Assembly: GCA_015499985.1 (NCBI GenBank)
Contig: JAAAUF010000045.1
Span: forward strand, 1 to 64,000
Source of the DNA: Haplosporangium gracile
Lineage: Eukaryota; Mortierellomycota; Mortierellomycetes; Mortierellales; Mortierellaceae
Direction: 5' to 3'
DNA length: 64,000 nt
Part shown: one piece after another, positions 50,604 to 61,996 of the stretch
How the letters are laid out: every line of letters begins with the position of its first letter
Position numbering within the stretch: position 1 is the first letter of the stretch
Notes under the pieces: model-generated
The model's input: only the letters and a program-made list of their open reading frames with translations
What the model was told of the DNA's origin: nothing
Database searches by the model: none
Position numbers and translations under genes: made by a program

Positions 50604-53600
50604 ATGGGAAACGCCATCACAAAAAACTACGAAGGTCCGCTCATCATCTCACACATCATCACTCACGCACTCAGGAACACAAATAGAAAACCACTCACAC
50701 AAGTATTTCCTTGCCTACCCTCAATCTCATCTCTCCCTCTTCTTCTAGTCGGCGGGCAGATCGCCAGTGCAGGACTCTGGAAAATTCACCGAGGAACCAA
50801 GCGGACAACAGGACAGGAGGTCGCTGTATTCGTATCACTCTCGTGTCGCTTTTATCTTTTCGTGTCTTCTTATGTTGAACCATTGATCGCTTTCAATGTC
50901 ATCTTCGCAGCCTGCAGACAAGCACAACCAACGGAAGAACAGCGACTGTTCTTTATAATTGCTTGAAAGCAGCAGCTCCTTCTGTTTCGTCCTTTTTCCT
51001 TTTTCTCTCCTCTTTTTCAACCCATGGGTTTGACTTCTTATCCAGGTCCCCCATACCTGTATCATCCTTGACTCTGCATATGCGTTTGCTTTTATTTTGT
51101 TTTGTTTTCTGCTCGCTTTCTTCGTCTTCAAAACATTAGATTTTTGAAAAGAATATTGTCGAATCCATTTCGTCACTGAGGAGACAGGCGCCGTCGAAAC
51201 GAGATCAGGAACGCGTATATGAGTTTCTAAAGAAAGAGGTACTCCGCGCCGGTTCAGTCTTACTGTGTTTGCATCCCGCCAACGTGTCGCCTGCGTTGCA
51301 TTGTACCATGACCCTAACCTGTTTATACCTTACACCTATCGTAGGCGAGTCAACTTGCACGGTTGCGGCATCCCTGCATGTTGGAAGTCGTGGAACCAGT
51401 AGACGAATCCAGGACAGCAATTGCCTTCGCCACGGAACCGATCTTTGCATCGCTGTCAAATCTTCTTGGGAACTACGAAAACCTACCGTCGGTCTCAGAC
51501 GACATCCGCAAGTTTGAGCTGGATGAACTGGAGGTAACGCACACTGCTTTAATCAATTCCTGTGCCGGGATTGATGGAACTCATACAGGGATGACATGAC
51601 CGGAATTGTACGACCATTAACTCTTCTTTTTTAATCCACCCGATAGGTCCAAAAAGGATTGTTACAGCTTGGAAAGGGACTACAATTCTGTCATAACGAT
51701 GCCAAAATTGTTCATGGAAACCTTGTGCCCGACGCCATTTTTGTCAACGCCAAAGGAGACTGGAAGATTGCAGGGTAAGGGAGAATCATCACCAAATCAT
51801 CGGTCATCGGAAAAAACGCATGAAGAGCTGGCGCACAGGATTTGCTGCTAACTATCGATCTCCTGGAACCTCACGGTCATTAATCACGTCTATAGTTTTG
51901 GATTCAGTACTTTTCTTCCACGGGATGCGAGCTCTCCTCCTCCAGCCGAATACTGGAACTATGACCACGAGCTTCATCCATATTGTCAGCGAGATCTGGA
52001 CTATCAGGCCCCCGAATATATCCTTGATCATAAACTGGACCCTTCCAACGACATGTTCGGGATTGGGTGCTTGGCTTACTCGGTTCTCAACAAAGGAAAC
52101 CCTCTTATCCAATCTCGCGGCAACATGAACACCTATCGCCAACAAATCGATAGAATCAACCAGCACCAATTTGATAAGGTCCCTGCTCACCTTGCAGGTA
52201 TAGTCCAGAGTGATAGCGCGGTTCAAGATCAAGCATATTCCTGCTTTAGTTCCCAAATCGCATATTATAGTTACTGATGTTCTTGTGTCGCGGCATGTGT
52301 ATCATAGATGCCATGACTCGACTTATCACCAGGGAGCCAAGCATGAGAATGAACGCCGTAGAGTTCCAGACCAGCAAGTTTTTCGACAATATCCTCGTCT
52401 CGACGATGAAGTACATGGAAAATTTTGCGGAGAAGACTCGGGACGACAAGGGTCAATTTATGAAGGGGTTGCTCCGTGTCCTTCCCCAGTTCCCCGAAAG
52501 GGTTCTCATGAGAAAGGTATGACTCCTCTGGTTTTTAGCTTTTTTTTGCCGCCACATTTGTATTATTTACACGAAATTTTTTGTACAAATTAGATTCTAC
52601 CCTGTTTGCTGGATGAGCTCAAGGACCATGCTCTGTTGCCATATACCCTTCCAAACGTATTTTACATCATTCAAAAGATGTCGCCCAAGGAATTTGAGGA
52701 GAGAGTCTTGCCTTCGTTGAAGCCCATCTTTTTGGTCAGGGAGCCCATGCAAAACTTGTTGACACTCCTGGAGAAGATTGAACTTTTGCACCAGAAGGCT
52801 GGGGGACAAGTATTCAAGGAGGACATTATGCCGCTTGTCTACTGTGCTCTTGAGCCCAAGAACCCACCTTCTGTGCAGGAAAAGGCGCTCAAGACTGTCC
52901 CCGCCATTATGGAAGCTCTGGACTACACTACCGTCAAAGCCTCGCTTTTCCCCAGAATTGCTGTGAGTCTGCATGATGGTTCACTTTACTTTGCTTGTAA
53001 CGTGATTCTTGACCACATTCCTAACGCGTCCTTTGACTTCGTGAAATAGACTCTTTTCGCTCAAACTACCACTCTCTCCGTCAAGGTCAACACCCTTCTC
53101 TGCTTCCTCACCATCATGAAGGTTTTAGATAAGGTACGCAAATACTATCGCTTTTTTGTATGCTAGTTCTTCCTCTGCACCCTTAGAAGTACCTCTCATA
53201 TTGGTCATTTTTTTTTATAGTTCACTATCACGGAAAAGTTGATTCCACTGTTGCGCAATATCAAGACCCGTGAAGTCAATGTCACAGTAAGAATCATGTC
53301 TGTAGAATAAGATACGTAGGCGATTCAGTATTTATCTATACTTACTAATGAAAGTATCTTCTATGATGATTAGATGGCAACTTTACAAGTGTACCAGGAG
53401 ATGGGCAAATACGTGGACAAGGAGGTGATCGGAAATAGCATCTTGCCTTCGCTGTGGGGTCTGGCTCTCGGCCCCAATCTTAAGGCAGAGCAGGTAACGA
53501 AGACGTGCTTGATATTACCTACATTTCAGCTTTGCAAAACGAGCCTTTTACTCACATCTATATTGCTTTTTGGTCATAGTTCGAGTCATTTATGTCAACT

Positions 53601-54797
53601 ATCAATGAGCTCTCAACCAAGGTTCACCAGCAGCACTTGCGACACCTTCAGGAGTTGAAGAAACTTGAGGATCAGACAAAGAACTTCGCCGCCAGCTCAG
53701 ATCCAACAGCGGTTGCCAATGGAACCGGATCCACATTGAATGACTTTGAAAAGTTGGTTGGTGGAGGTGGTGGATCGAGCGCAGCCCCTGGAACCATCAC
53801 ACCCAACTCTGCACGCCAATCGTCCTCCGACAACCCTTTCAAGATTGCATCCGACAACCCATTCTCTTCCACCAATGGCGGCCAGGATTCTCCAATGGAT
53901 ATGTTTGGCGACATGGTATGCTTTGTGAGCTTAATTTTTTTGATATTGTGAACGAGCACGAAACCGAGCTGTGGTAGCGTATATTGACAATGTGTTTTAT
54001 TTACCTCCGCGTAGGCTTCAGCACTCCCTCCAATGCCATCAAAGCCCTTGGGATTCAACGCAGCAAGCACTCCAGTGATGAAGCCAGCAACGCCAATGAT
54101 GTTTGGTGCTACCTCGAACGACTCATCCTCGATGGGCGGATTTGGGTCTCGACCTATGACTCCCACCAGTAGCTCGGGCTTCCAGTCACAACAGTATAAC
54201 CAGAATGGATTTGGCGGACAGCGTACATCGACAAGCAGTAATGTGTCGACCCCAACGGCAGCCACATCGTCGTTCACTATACCCCCACTCAACAAGTCTC
54301 TCACAGGATCATCGACCTCATCCAACTATTCGTCCTCTGCCAGGCCGCCATTCTCGCAGCCTCAACAGAAACCAGCAGGAACACCTCCTCTCTCACACAC
54401 TCTTGGCAACATGTCCACGTCATCGTCGGCCTTTGGAGGATTCCAGTCGGCTACGCTTACGTCCAATCAACCCATGGCAGCCGGTGGCATGGGAGGATTC
54501 CAGTCTCAATCATCCAACAATAGCAATGGGTTCAGTAACGGCATGGGATTGGGCATGTCCTCGAATAACAGCAACAGCAACTCTGGAATGGGTATGGGCA
54601 TGGGTATGGGTTTGTCTGGTTCTGCCTTGACCCCTTCACGACCTGCGTCAACAGGGATGGGCATGACGGCCATGGCACCCATGACGCCTCTTCAGCCAAT
54701 GAACGCAAGCTCGGTTGCCGCAAACAAGTTTGGACAAAACAACCAGCAGCACAAAGGAAAGAACTCTGACCTTGGCATGTTTGATCCCTTCTCATAA
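50604..54797 (+). CDS. SCYL2: SCYL2-type pseudokinase, clathrin-vesicle trafficking
   Basis: Thirteen exons join in phase to 932 residues: 50604-50634, 50749-50831, 51140-51238, 51345-51533, 51647-51774, 51896-52197, 52308-52516, 52594-52962, 53050-53133, 53221-53286, 53374-53493, 53580-53915 and 54015-54797. SCYL2 (CVAK104) is a kinase-like scaffold for clathrin/AP adaptor traffic between Golgi and endosomes. The start MGNAITKNYEVGGQIASAGL lines up with the human MGN block. The lobe has TGQEVAVFIFEK, LARLRHPCMLEVVEP, FATEPIFASLSNLLGNYENL and LDYQAPEYIL. In place of the catalytic HRD and DFG motifs it has HGN (IVHGNLVPDAIF) and GFG (IAGFGFSTF), so activity is unlikely. HEAT-like helices follow to about residue 570. 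The Ser/Gly/Met-rich tail bears two close NPF motifs (SDNPFKIASDNPFSS) and ends in FDPFS. Confidence 0.94.
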
Positions 54798-55700
54798 ACA
54801 ACCCCATTTTTGGAACCCACCAAAAGTTACACTTTTTTTATAAAGTTTTCAACGCCCCCCAAAATGATAAAGATACTTAACATTCATGACTAGAGACAGA
54901 CTTTCGCCACATGAAATTTGCCGTCTGAAAGGCTCGCGTGCGATACATATGCGTTTTAGGGTAGGGGAGGCAAAGACCACACCATCGGCTGTTCCAATCA
55001 CGTCAATTCCTCTATTCTGCAATAACATTCATAAATGGACTTCCACTCGATAAGTACAACAAACAAGGATGATTGTTTTAGCTTCTCGGAAAACCTTTTT
55101 GCCATTTGACTACAAGGGGCGAAGCCAAGAAAGGATTAGCAATCGAGATTTCCGTTTGATTATTCATCAAATAGGTTGATAGATATGGTAAACGCGAACT
55201 TTTTTTTCCATGATCGGATCGTAGTTTCATGGCCTTTGCTGATAATTACGGGTTTTTTGTTGTTTGTGAGTTGGTTGATTGCGCAGTGAGTGACCAATAC
55301 GAAGGTGTTGTCGTTTTGACTGTCAGCATGGCAAGTATGCACTTGTACCAAGGGTACGGGTTATCCCGATAGTTTACAAATGCAACACGGGTATGTCAAA
55401 AAACATCCTCCCAATCATAAAGCATTCAATCGAAGTTCACGACATATGAATTTAGTACTTTTCATGTCGAACATGGTGCGACCTTTTTTCCTAATCGTGT
55501 TTTTGAATAACCCAAGTTTGTTGTCCATTTATCGCTGTCGTTGTGTGGTTTTTTGCGAGGTATAAAAGACAAGGTTGTCCCCTCAATTATAATCCCCCCA
55601 TCGACGAGATCTGACAATACAATTTCTCTCAGCTTCGCTCTTGCAAACCTTACAGCAACACCCCACCTCTCTCCCTCGTGCTCTAACCTCCCCATCGAAA
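54798..55700. other. Intergenic, ancestral upstream region of the oxidoreductase relic
   Basis: These 903 bp contain the SCYL2 3' flank. Further right they hold T-rich blocks and a short pyrimidine-rich leader just before 55701 that resembles the intact leaders elsewhere. No supported frame is present. Confidence 0.4.
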
Positions 55701-56744
55701 ATGATCAACTCAACAATCCGCGCAATCCGCGTCGAAGAATACGGCGACGCCTCCGTTCTTAAATCCATCGCCGTCCCCCGTCCCGTTCCTCAGAAAAACC
55801 AAGTCCTTGTCAAGGTCGCATACGCGGGTATCAATTTCGGCGATATCAATTTCAGCGATATCAGTCAAGGGTCCGGGTTCTACCCTACCTCGGTCCCCTT
55901 CACGGCTGGAGGTGAGGGGTCGGGTGAAATCGTGAAATTGGGTCCTAACGTTGAGCATGGTTCAAGGTGGGCGATCGGGTGACGTTTATGGCGAATGAGG
56001 CCTATACTGATTATGCGGTTGTTGATACCGGGCGGTAGGGCAAGTTGTCCGATCATGTTTCCTTTGAGCTAGTAGGTTATTTTTTCTTTCTTACGCGACT
56101 AAAAACGGATAGCAAACTTAGGACGGGTTTGCTGATTTATTTATTTTTTCGGTCCTGAGGTAAAACCAAAACTGACCGACTGTATTTTGTGTAATTTTTT
56201 TTTTGTCATGTTGGTCGTAGGGCGCCGCGTTCCTGGCGCAAGGGTTGACGGCTATGGCATTTGACGGAGCAAGCGTACGTAGTCAAGAAGAACGACTGGG
56301 TCCCTGATTCACGCCGCCGTCGGAGGGATGGGTCTCCTCCTTACCCAACTGAGTCACCGTCTAGGCACCCACGTCATCGGCGCCGTCTCCTCCAACGAAA
56401 AAGCCGCCCTCGCCCGCGCCAATGGCGCCGACCACATCGTAGTCGTCTCCACCAACAAGTCTGGGCCCTACGAATCTCTCGAAAAGAGGGTCCGCGAGTT
56501 AATCAACGGTCAGGGTGTCCACGTGGTGTATGACAGCATTGGTCAAGCAACTTTCGAATTGTGCCTCGAAATTGTCCGTCGTCTTGGGACATTGGTCCTC
56601 TTTGGCAGCACCAGTGGCAATATCCCGCCCCAAAGTCTGACGGTGCGGATTTCAAAGGTGTATGAGCCAGAGGAGGCGAGGCAGGCGCATTTGGATCTGG
56701 AGGGCCGAAGGACCACTGGCAAGTTATTGCTTAAGATCAACTAG
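55701..56744 (+). pseudogene. Full-length but broken quinone oxidoreductase
   Basis: The relic covers both domains. The GroES-like start is MINSTIRAIRVEEYGDASVL, then VAYAGINFGDINF and VPFTAGGEGSGEIVKLGPNV. The nucleotide domain follows: GMGLLLTQLSHRLGTHVIGA, GADHIVVVST, VVYDSIGQATFELCLEIVRR and the end RQAHLDLEGRRTTGKLLLKI. Damage includes a frame shift near 55960 and a TAG at 56036-56038. Shifts near 56261 and 56300 follow a remaining intron (GTAGGT at 56072, acceptor ending 56220). A block between the Rossmann region and the end, present in the sister relic as the FRLASTHIRQTVTNF part, is missing here. The intact enzyme would use NADPH to reduce quinones. At least four lesions make it non-functional unless the assembly is poor. 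Confidence 0.85.
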
Positions 56745-57062
56745 ACTGAGGGAGGACAAGGATGGATGGATGCATAAGTTGATGAACGGTAGCAAACCGC
56801 GGTAAAAAAAAAAAAGTGCAAGTGGAATAAAAGCAACACCTACGAGGAATAATAGACTTTGGATACTTTTTTTTGTTGCTCGTCGATTATTGCAAAAAGA
56901 AACAAAGATGTGTGGAATTGCGGACAAAGTACCATCAGGAAGTCACTTCTGCTGCTTGCGCATCAAGTGTGAGTAATTTTCGTATAGCCATGAGGACGTA
57001 GACAACTTTTTTTTTTAAATTATTGTGGTAAAATAGCAAAACTAGATGGAGGGTGGCTGTTT
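56745..57062. other. Convergent 3' flank
   Basis: These 318 bp lie between the relic's stop and the NIPA stop. They are AT-rich with T and A runs (56802-56813, 57008-57016). Nothing else is seen. Confidence 0.4.
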
Positions 57063-60000
57063 TCAACTCCTGGGTACATTCACTTCGCGCTCCTCTTCTT
57101 CCTCCTCTTCTTCTTCGCCCTCCGATATCCGGGTCGGGTGATTGGTACGATTAAATACGATCGGATGTGCCGAGGATGGCGAAGCTGCAGCGGTACCAGG
57201 AGTAGTAGAACCAACGAGGGGTGTTGCAGAGGTCGTGGGTGAGTCGGGAGTTGTGGACAAAGGATCTTCTGATCCTGGTCCTGATTCCGGAGCGAGGGTA
57301 GCAGTAGTGATATCAGGAGCTGTGGCAGATTTTGGTGGTGACTTGGAGAACAGTTTTCCAAAGAACCCTACACGTTTCGGCTTTGAGGCTGCGGCTGCAT
57401 CTAGGGCCACTGATGTCGAAGCGGACTTGTCATCCTTGCCGTCGTCTTGCTTATCCTCGTCATTTCCATGCGAGTCAACTCCCTCGGCAGCGGTGGTCGC
57501 ATCGCTCGGACGCGAAGACCCCTCTTTCTGCTGCCCATGACCGTTGTGTGAAGCATCACTAGCATTGAGGGGCGCACTCGTAAAAGAGGCCGAATTGACG
57601 GTCGACAAGGTCGGTTTTGGTGTCTGATGAGGATGAGGTGGTGGCGGAGGAACGTAGAGAGAGAACAAGGGTTGTTGTTGAACAGGTTCAATGGTAACGA
57701 CAACACTCCTTCCAGCATGCCCTGGGTCGTTCATTTCCATGATGTCGCCGGACGCAGTCGAGGGTGACCGGAATTTGGGACGGGTGAAGAATGAGCCGCC
57801 GACGGCCATGGGTCCAGAGAGCGGTGGTTTGGTTGCTCCTCCTGCTCCTGCTGCTCCTCCTGCTGCTGCTCTTACTGCTGGTTGAGAGGCGCCATTAGGA
57901 TCAGACTCTTCTTCTGCTGAGGGTGGTGATGGGCTGAGAGTAGCAGCGTTGGTTGACATATCGGGTGTCGGAGGACTTACAGCCAGTTTTGGGGGCATGA
58001 ACAAGGATCCAGAAATCGGACTCGAATACTTTGGCGACGAAGGTGCGGAGTGCTCATCTTTTTCGCCGATATTTTCGTCGATTGAGGCCTGGGTAGGGCT
58101 ATCGCTGAACCGGATCGAGGAGGATCGAGAGTCGATCAGGAGACTGCTACGGGGTGCCAGGAAGGAGTGTTTGAACCCTGTCGAGTTTGCCCTTGGCCGA
58201 AGCTGTTGCTGTTGCTGGTAGTGGATGTGATCGCCATGCTTATCGTTAAGAGAGGGAGGGACCGCGGTGGCGAGGTCGCCGTGAGGTGGGACGGGCCGGT
58301 AGACTTGGTAACGACTAGTCTCGTTCCTGTCATCCGACACAACAATCTCACACAGCTGGAGTCGGATCTGTGAGCCGTTGGGGCCCATCACCATGGTCGA
58401 GTAAGCGCCTGTCGTGCTTGGATAAAACGCTGTTGCTCCACCTGCAACCGATCCTGCTCCTGCTCCACCGGGAACCGCCAGATGATGATGTCCACTAATA
58501 ATACTCTGTGGCCGAGACCTCAACGCCGCATTGGACGCAGCCCTCTTCCTCTGTAATAGACTCTCGGCCCTCGGGTTCAGGGGCGAGCTCTGGAACACGC
58601 TATGATTTCCCGCCGCTCCAACCCCTCCACTGCTAATAGTGCCAATAATACTGGGCTGCCGAAGGTCGCGTGTGATCCTGCGGATACTACTGAATGGCGA
58701 AGCACGCATATCGGCAGCCGTGGGTTCGATATCGTCGTACGAAATAGTTCCAATGATACTAGCGGCAGATGATCCTGGCATATGTAGAGGGACAACAGGT
58801 TTTGAGGTTTGGAGGAGGAGAACACCACCACAGATGACCAGGAAGCCGAGACAGACTGTGATGATTGCGGTGACGGAGGCGTTGAATCCTTGGTAGAAAA
58901 TAGCGGAGGTGACGATTGTTGTGGATGTGAACGTCACATAGTACGTCGGTGTCACCATCGCTATTTTCGAGAATGTTGAAAGAAATAGAAAAAAAAAGTT
59001 AGAAGTCTACTTTCGCAGTTGCTACCTCATAGCTGTGAAAACCAGGTATACTGACGTACCGGTGTTGAAGAGGTTGAGGGCTTTGTTGAGGTAGTTGATC
59101 TCAGTCAAGAGCGTAACTACCATAAACACAATAATAAAATAAATAAACCAATTGTCAAACTGCGCCTCGCCCGTCGAGATATTATGAACAATCGCCGCGC
59201 CAAGTCCCTGGGTCGAGACAACAGACAAGGATCCGATCAAAGAACAGACGCCAATATAGATCATCATATGTTCTTTCCCCCACCGAGGTCCTGCCTTGAT
59301 AATGAGCACCAACGAGGCGACAATAATAAGAGCCATCCAGGAGAGGAAACCGGGTTGGATCATGAGGTGTTTGAATTCCTGGATCGTCTTGACGGATGCT
59401 TGTTCGGGGGCGTGGAAGACAATGATGGTCGCACCGACGATACATTGTGCGCACCCGATCTTGCCCTGCAGGTTGAGTCGCTCTCGCAGGAATATCGATG
59501 ATAGAATTGCGCTATTTTTTTTTGAAAAGGGGTTCTTGTGTGAGCTTTTTTTTCCTTGCTTGTGGTATGGGGAGGTACACTCTCAAAAAACGACATATGC
59601 ACCTTCACGTAATTCAACCCAAAAATAAGAAACGCCATGCGAAATCAAAAACCATATTTTTTTTTTTTGTTTTGTTTTGTTTTCATGATATTACGCCACT
59701 CCCTCCCCATTTCATCCGCTCCTCTCTTGTCAAACTTACCAGATGACCACGCTCAGAGCCCCAAGGGGCGTCACCAGGATGGGCTGCACAAACGCGTACG
59801 CGACAAAATTACACACCTCCCCCACCACCACTAGTACCAATTGATCAAAAGGTGAAACATGATTTCTTTGTTAGTGATAAGTTCATCATATTTCGTACCT
59901 GAAGATCCCTTAAGAACCATCATGTCTAAATTCCCTTTTTTTTTCGGACGACAGGCTTAAACAACTTACTCATGAGCATGCCGGTCCACCACATAACAGA

Positions 60001-60603
60001 CTTGAGGTATGCATGTCCCTCTCCGGCGAGCATGCCATCCTTAGTACAGTTGATTAGGCCCTTCTTCTTGAACACAAAGCTAGACCCGATCAATAGTCCT
60101 ATTTTGTTGTTGTTTTGTTGTTTTGAATGTCAAGGTAAAAAGAAAGAAAAAAAGGGGTGTCGGTCATGCTGAACTTTTTTTTTTGTGTGTGAAAGTATGT
60201 ATCTCTGTGATGGGTGAGAGCGAGTCTTTGATCAATAACAAAGCGACAACAACTGTCGAGATCAACTGCTCTCGACCGCTGGAGGACTGAGAAAACAAAA
60301 CGACGAAGTACAAGAAGGTGCGGCGAAGGAAGAACTTTAGTTGAAGATGACAAACAAGCGAACGAAAACATGAGATGGTTGCTGAACAGAGAGGACGAAA
60401 AAAAAAAAACGGATGGTAAAAAGACACGAAATAAAGGTAACGAGAGAAGGAGAAGGAGGGGAGAACTGACCACTTCCGATGGCGAGAGAAAGTCCGATAA
60501 TCTTTGAAGAATCAGAGGCAGGCGGAGCATCTCCTGTATTCAGCATGGGTAATGGTCCTGAAGGTACTGCAGTACTAGAATTGTAACTCGAATAGTAGCT
60601 CAT
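57063..60603 (-). CDS. NIPA-family magnesium transporter with long cytosolic tail
   Basis: Five exons (60471-60603, 59970-60098, 59740-59830, 59060-59511, 57063-58960) give 900 residues. NIPA proteins carry Mg2+ and related ions through about nine membrane spans. Family blocks in order are IGLSLAIGSG, LLIGSSFVFKKKGLI, YLKSVMWWTGMLMVVGEVCN and NFVAYAFVQPILVTPLGALS. They continue with ICAILSSIFLRERLNLQGKI, GATIIVFHAPE, LTEINYLNKALNLFNTAMVT and VTPTYYVTFTSTTIVTSAIF. The transporter core ends near residue 330. The remaining ~570 residues are Ser/Pro/Ala-rich and disordered, with a basic KPKRVGFFGKLFSKSP patch and an acidic run EEEEEEEEREVNVPRS at the end. Most relatives lack such a tail or have a shorter one. 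Membrane location (endosome or plasma membrane) cannot be told from the sequence. Confidence 0.9.
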
Positions 60604-61996
60604 TTTTTTTGTGATATTTTTTTAGTGAATTAGCTTTTTGGATTAGAAACGTAAAGGGAAGGGAAGGGGAAGAATGAGAGGAAAGATTACAGAGGTACAG
60701 AATAGAACAAGGGCTTCAAAGGATAAGGGTATAATTATGAAGAAGTGAAGTGGTTGGAGGTCGAGGAAGAAAAAGAGTGAACAAGTCGTTAACGAGCAGG
60801 CATAAAAAATAAGAAGGGGAATCAACTTTCGATCAGTGGATGCAAGGGCAAGTCAATAAGGACTAATGGTATGCGTCAAAACAGAGAGAGAAAGAGGAGA
60901 GAGAGGGAGAGGGGCAGTGAGTCGAGGAGATGAGGTTAAAAAGGGCGGCAAGGAGGAAGGAACAAGGAAGAAAGGAAAGGAGGAGGAAGAAGGGAGGGGC
61001 CGCGAATCGTAACAGCCCTGGTAACGACTGCAGAAAAGAGAAAAGAGAAAAGAGAAAAGAGATAAAAGATAAAGAGACAAGGAAGATATCAAAGGCAAGA
61101 AATAAAGAAATTGACTTTGACTTGCCCATGTCCCATGAAAAAAAAAATGAAAAAAAAAAAAAAAACTGGACTCCCCTTTCACCATTCTTGTTTACTTTTT
61201 CACTAGCACTAACGAGCGGATATCTTGACAACGACAACCCTCACCCCCTTTTACCGACCATACACCCTTTCACACTCACTCATCCCACTCTTTTTTTTTT
61301 CATTGTCTGTGCCGCGACCTGAGTCTCTCAGGCGCGTTTATCCTTCCAAACCCCTGCCCTTTGCTCTTTTAGGCTTACTTGCCTGTTGGATCAACCATGT
61401 TCACCCCTTATTTTTTTTGTTGGTGTTGCGTTTTCTTTCTCTCCTGTTCCCTCTCGCCTTCTCACTCTCTCTGCGAAAAATTACCCCTTAGTTTTTGCCA
61501 TTGTGACCTAGCGAAAACCCTCACACCATAAATCCGCTCTTCTGTCCAGGAACAAGGCAACGTGTGAAGAAAAAAAAAATAGGGATGACCATTACGACGA
61601 CCAGATCACAGCTCATGGACAAAATAAACAACAAGATCCTTAAAAAATGAAGGGGCTCCCTTCTTATTTTTCCTCCTCCTTGACTTGACGACAATCAGCT
61701 GTTCATATGCTCCGCCATACCTCTAATCTCGTACCATGCATCCTTCGGTTCATGGGCACCCAGGCAGGGCTAATTGGCTTTAGAGGGAAGTTGCCTTAAT
61801 CCCACGCGACTCGAAAACCAGTTTTATAAGCCTTAGACCTCTACATACAGCATGATCTTTCACATTCTTAGCCTAGGAAACCCTAGATAAAGGGTATTGT
61901 TGTTATTCGTTTATTTTTTTCTTTACCGACGACTGCAATCGGCTAAAAACAAAAAAAGTAAAGGCTATTCCTTCAAAACGACTACGTGCTATCCAT
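60604..61996. promoter_or_regulatory. NIPA upstream region and DGAT1 3' flank
   Basis: The 600 bases next to the NIPA start are purine-rich on the plus strand (pyrimidine-rich in transcript sense), with GAAAA repeats at about 61033-61060. The right half is mixed sequence with T runs. No gene is supported. Confidence 0.45.

Noticed and set aside
50346..50748. Upstream in-frame extension of SCYL2 beginning MPFFYFLAL
   Set aside because: It is the CT-rich leader translated. MGNAITKNYE matches the family start and has a better context.
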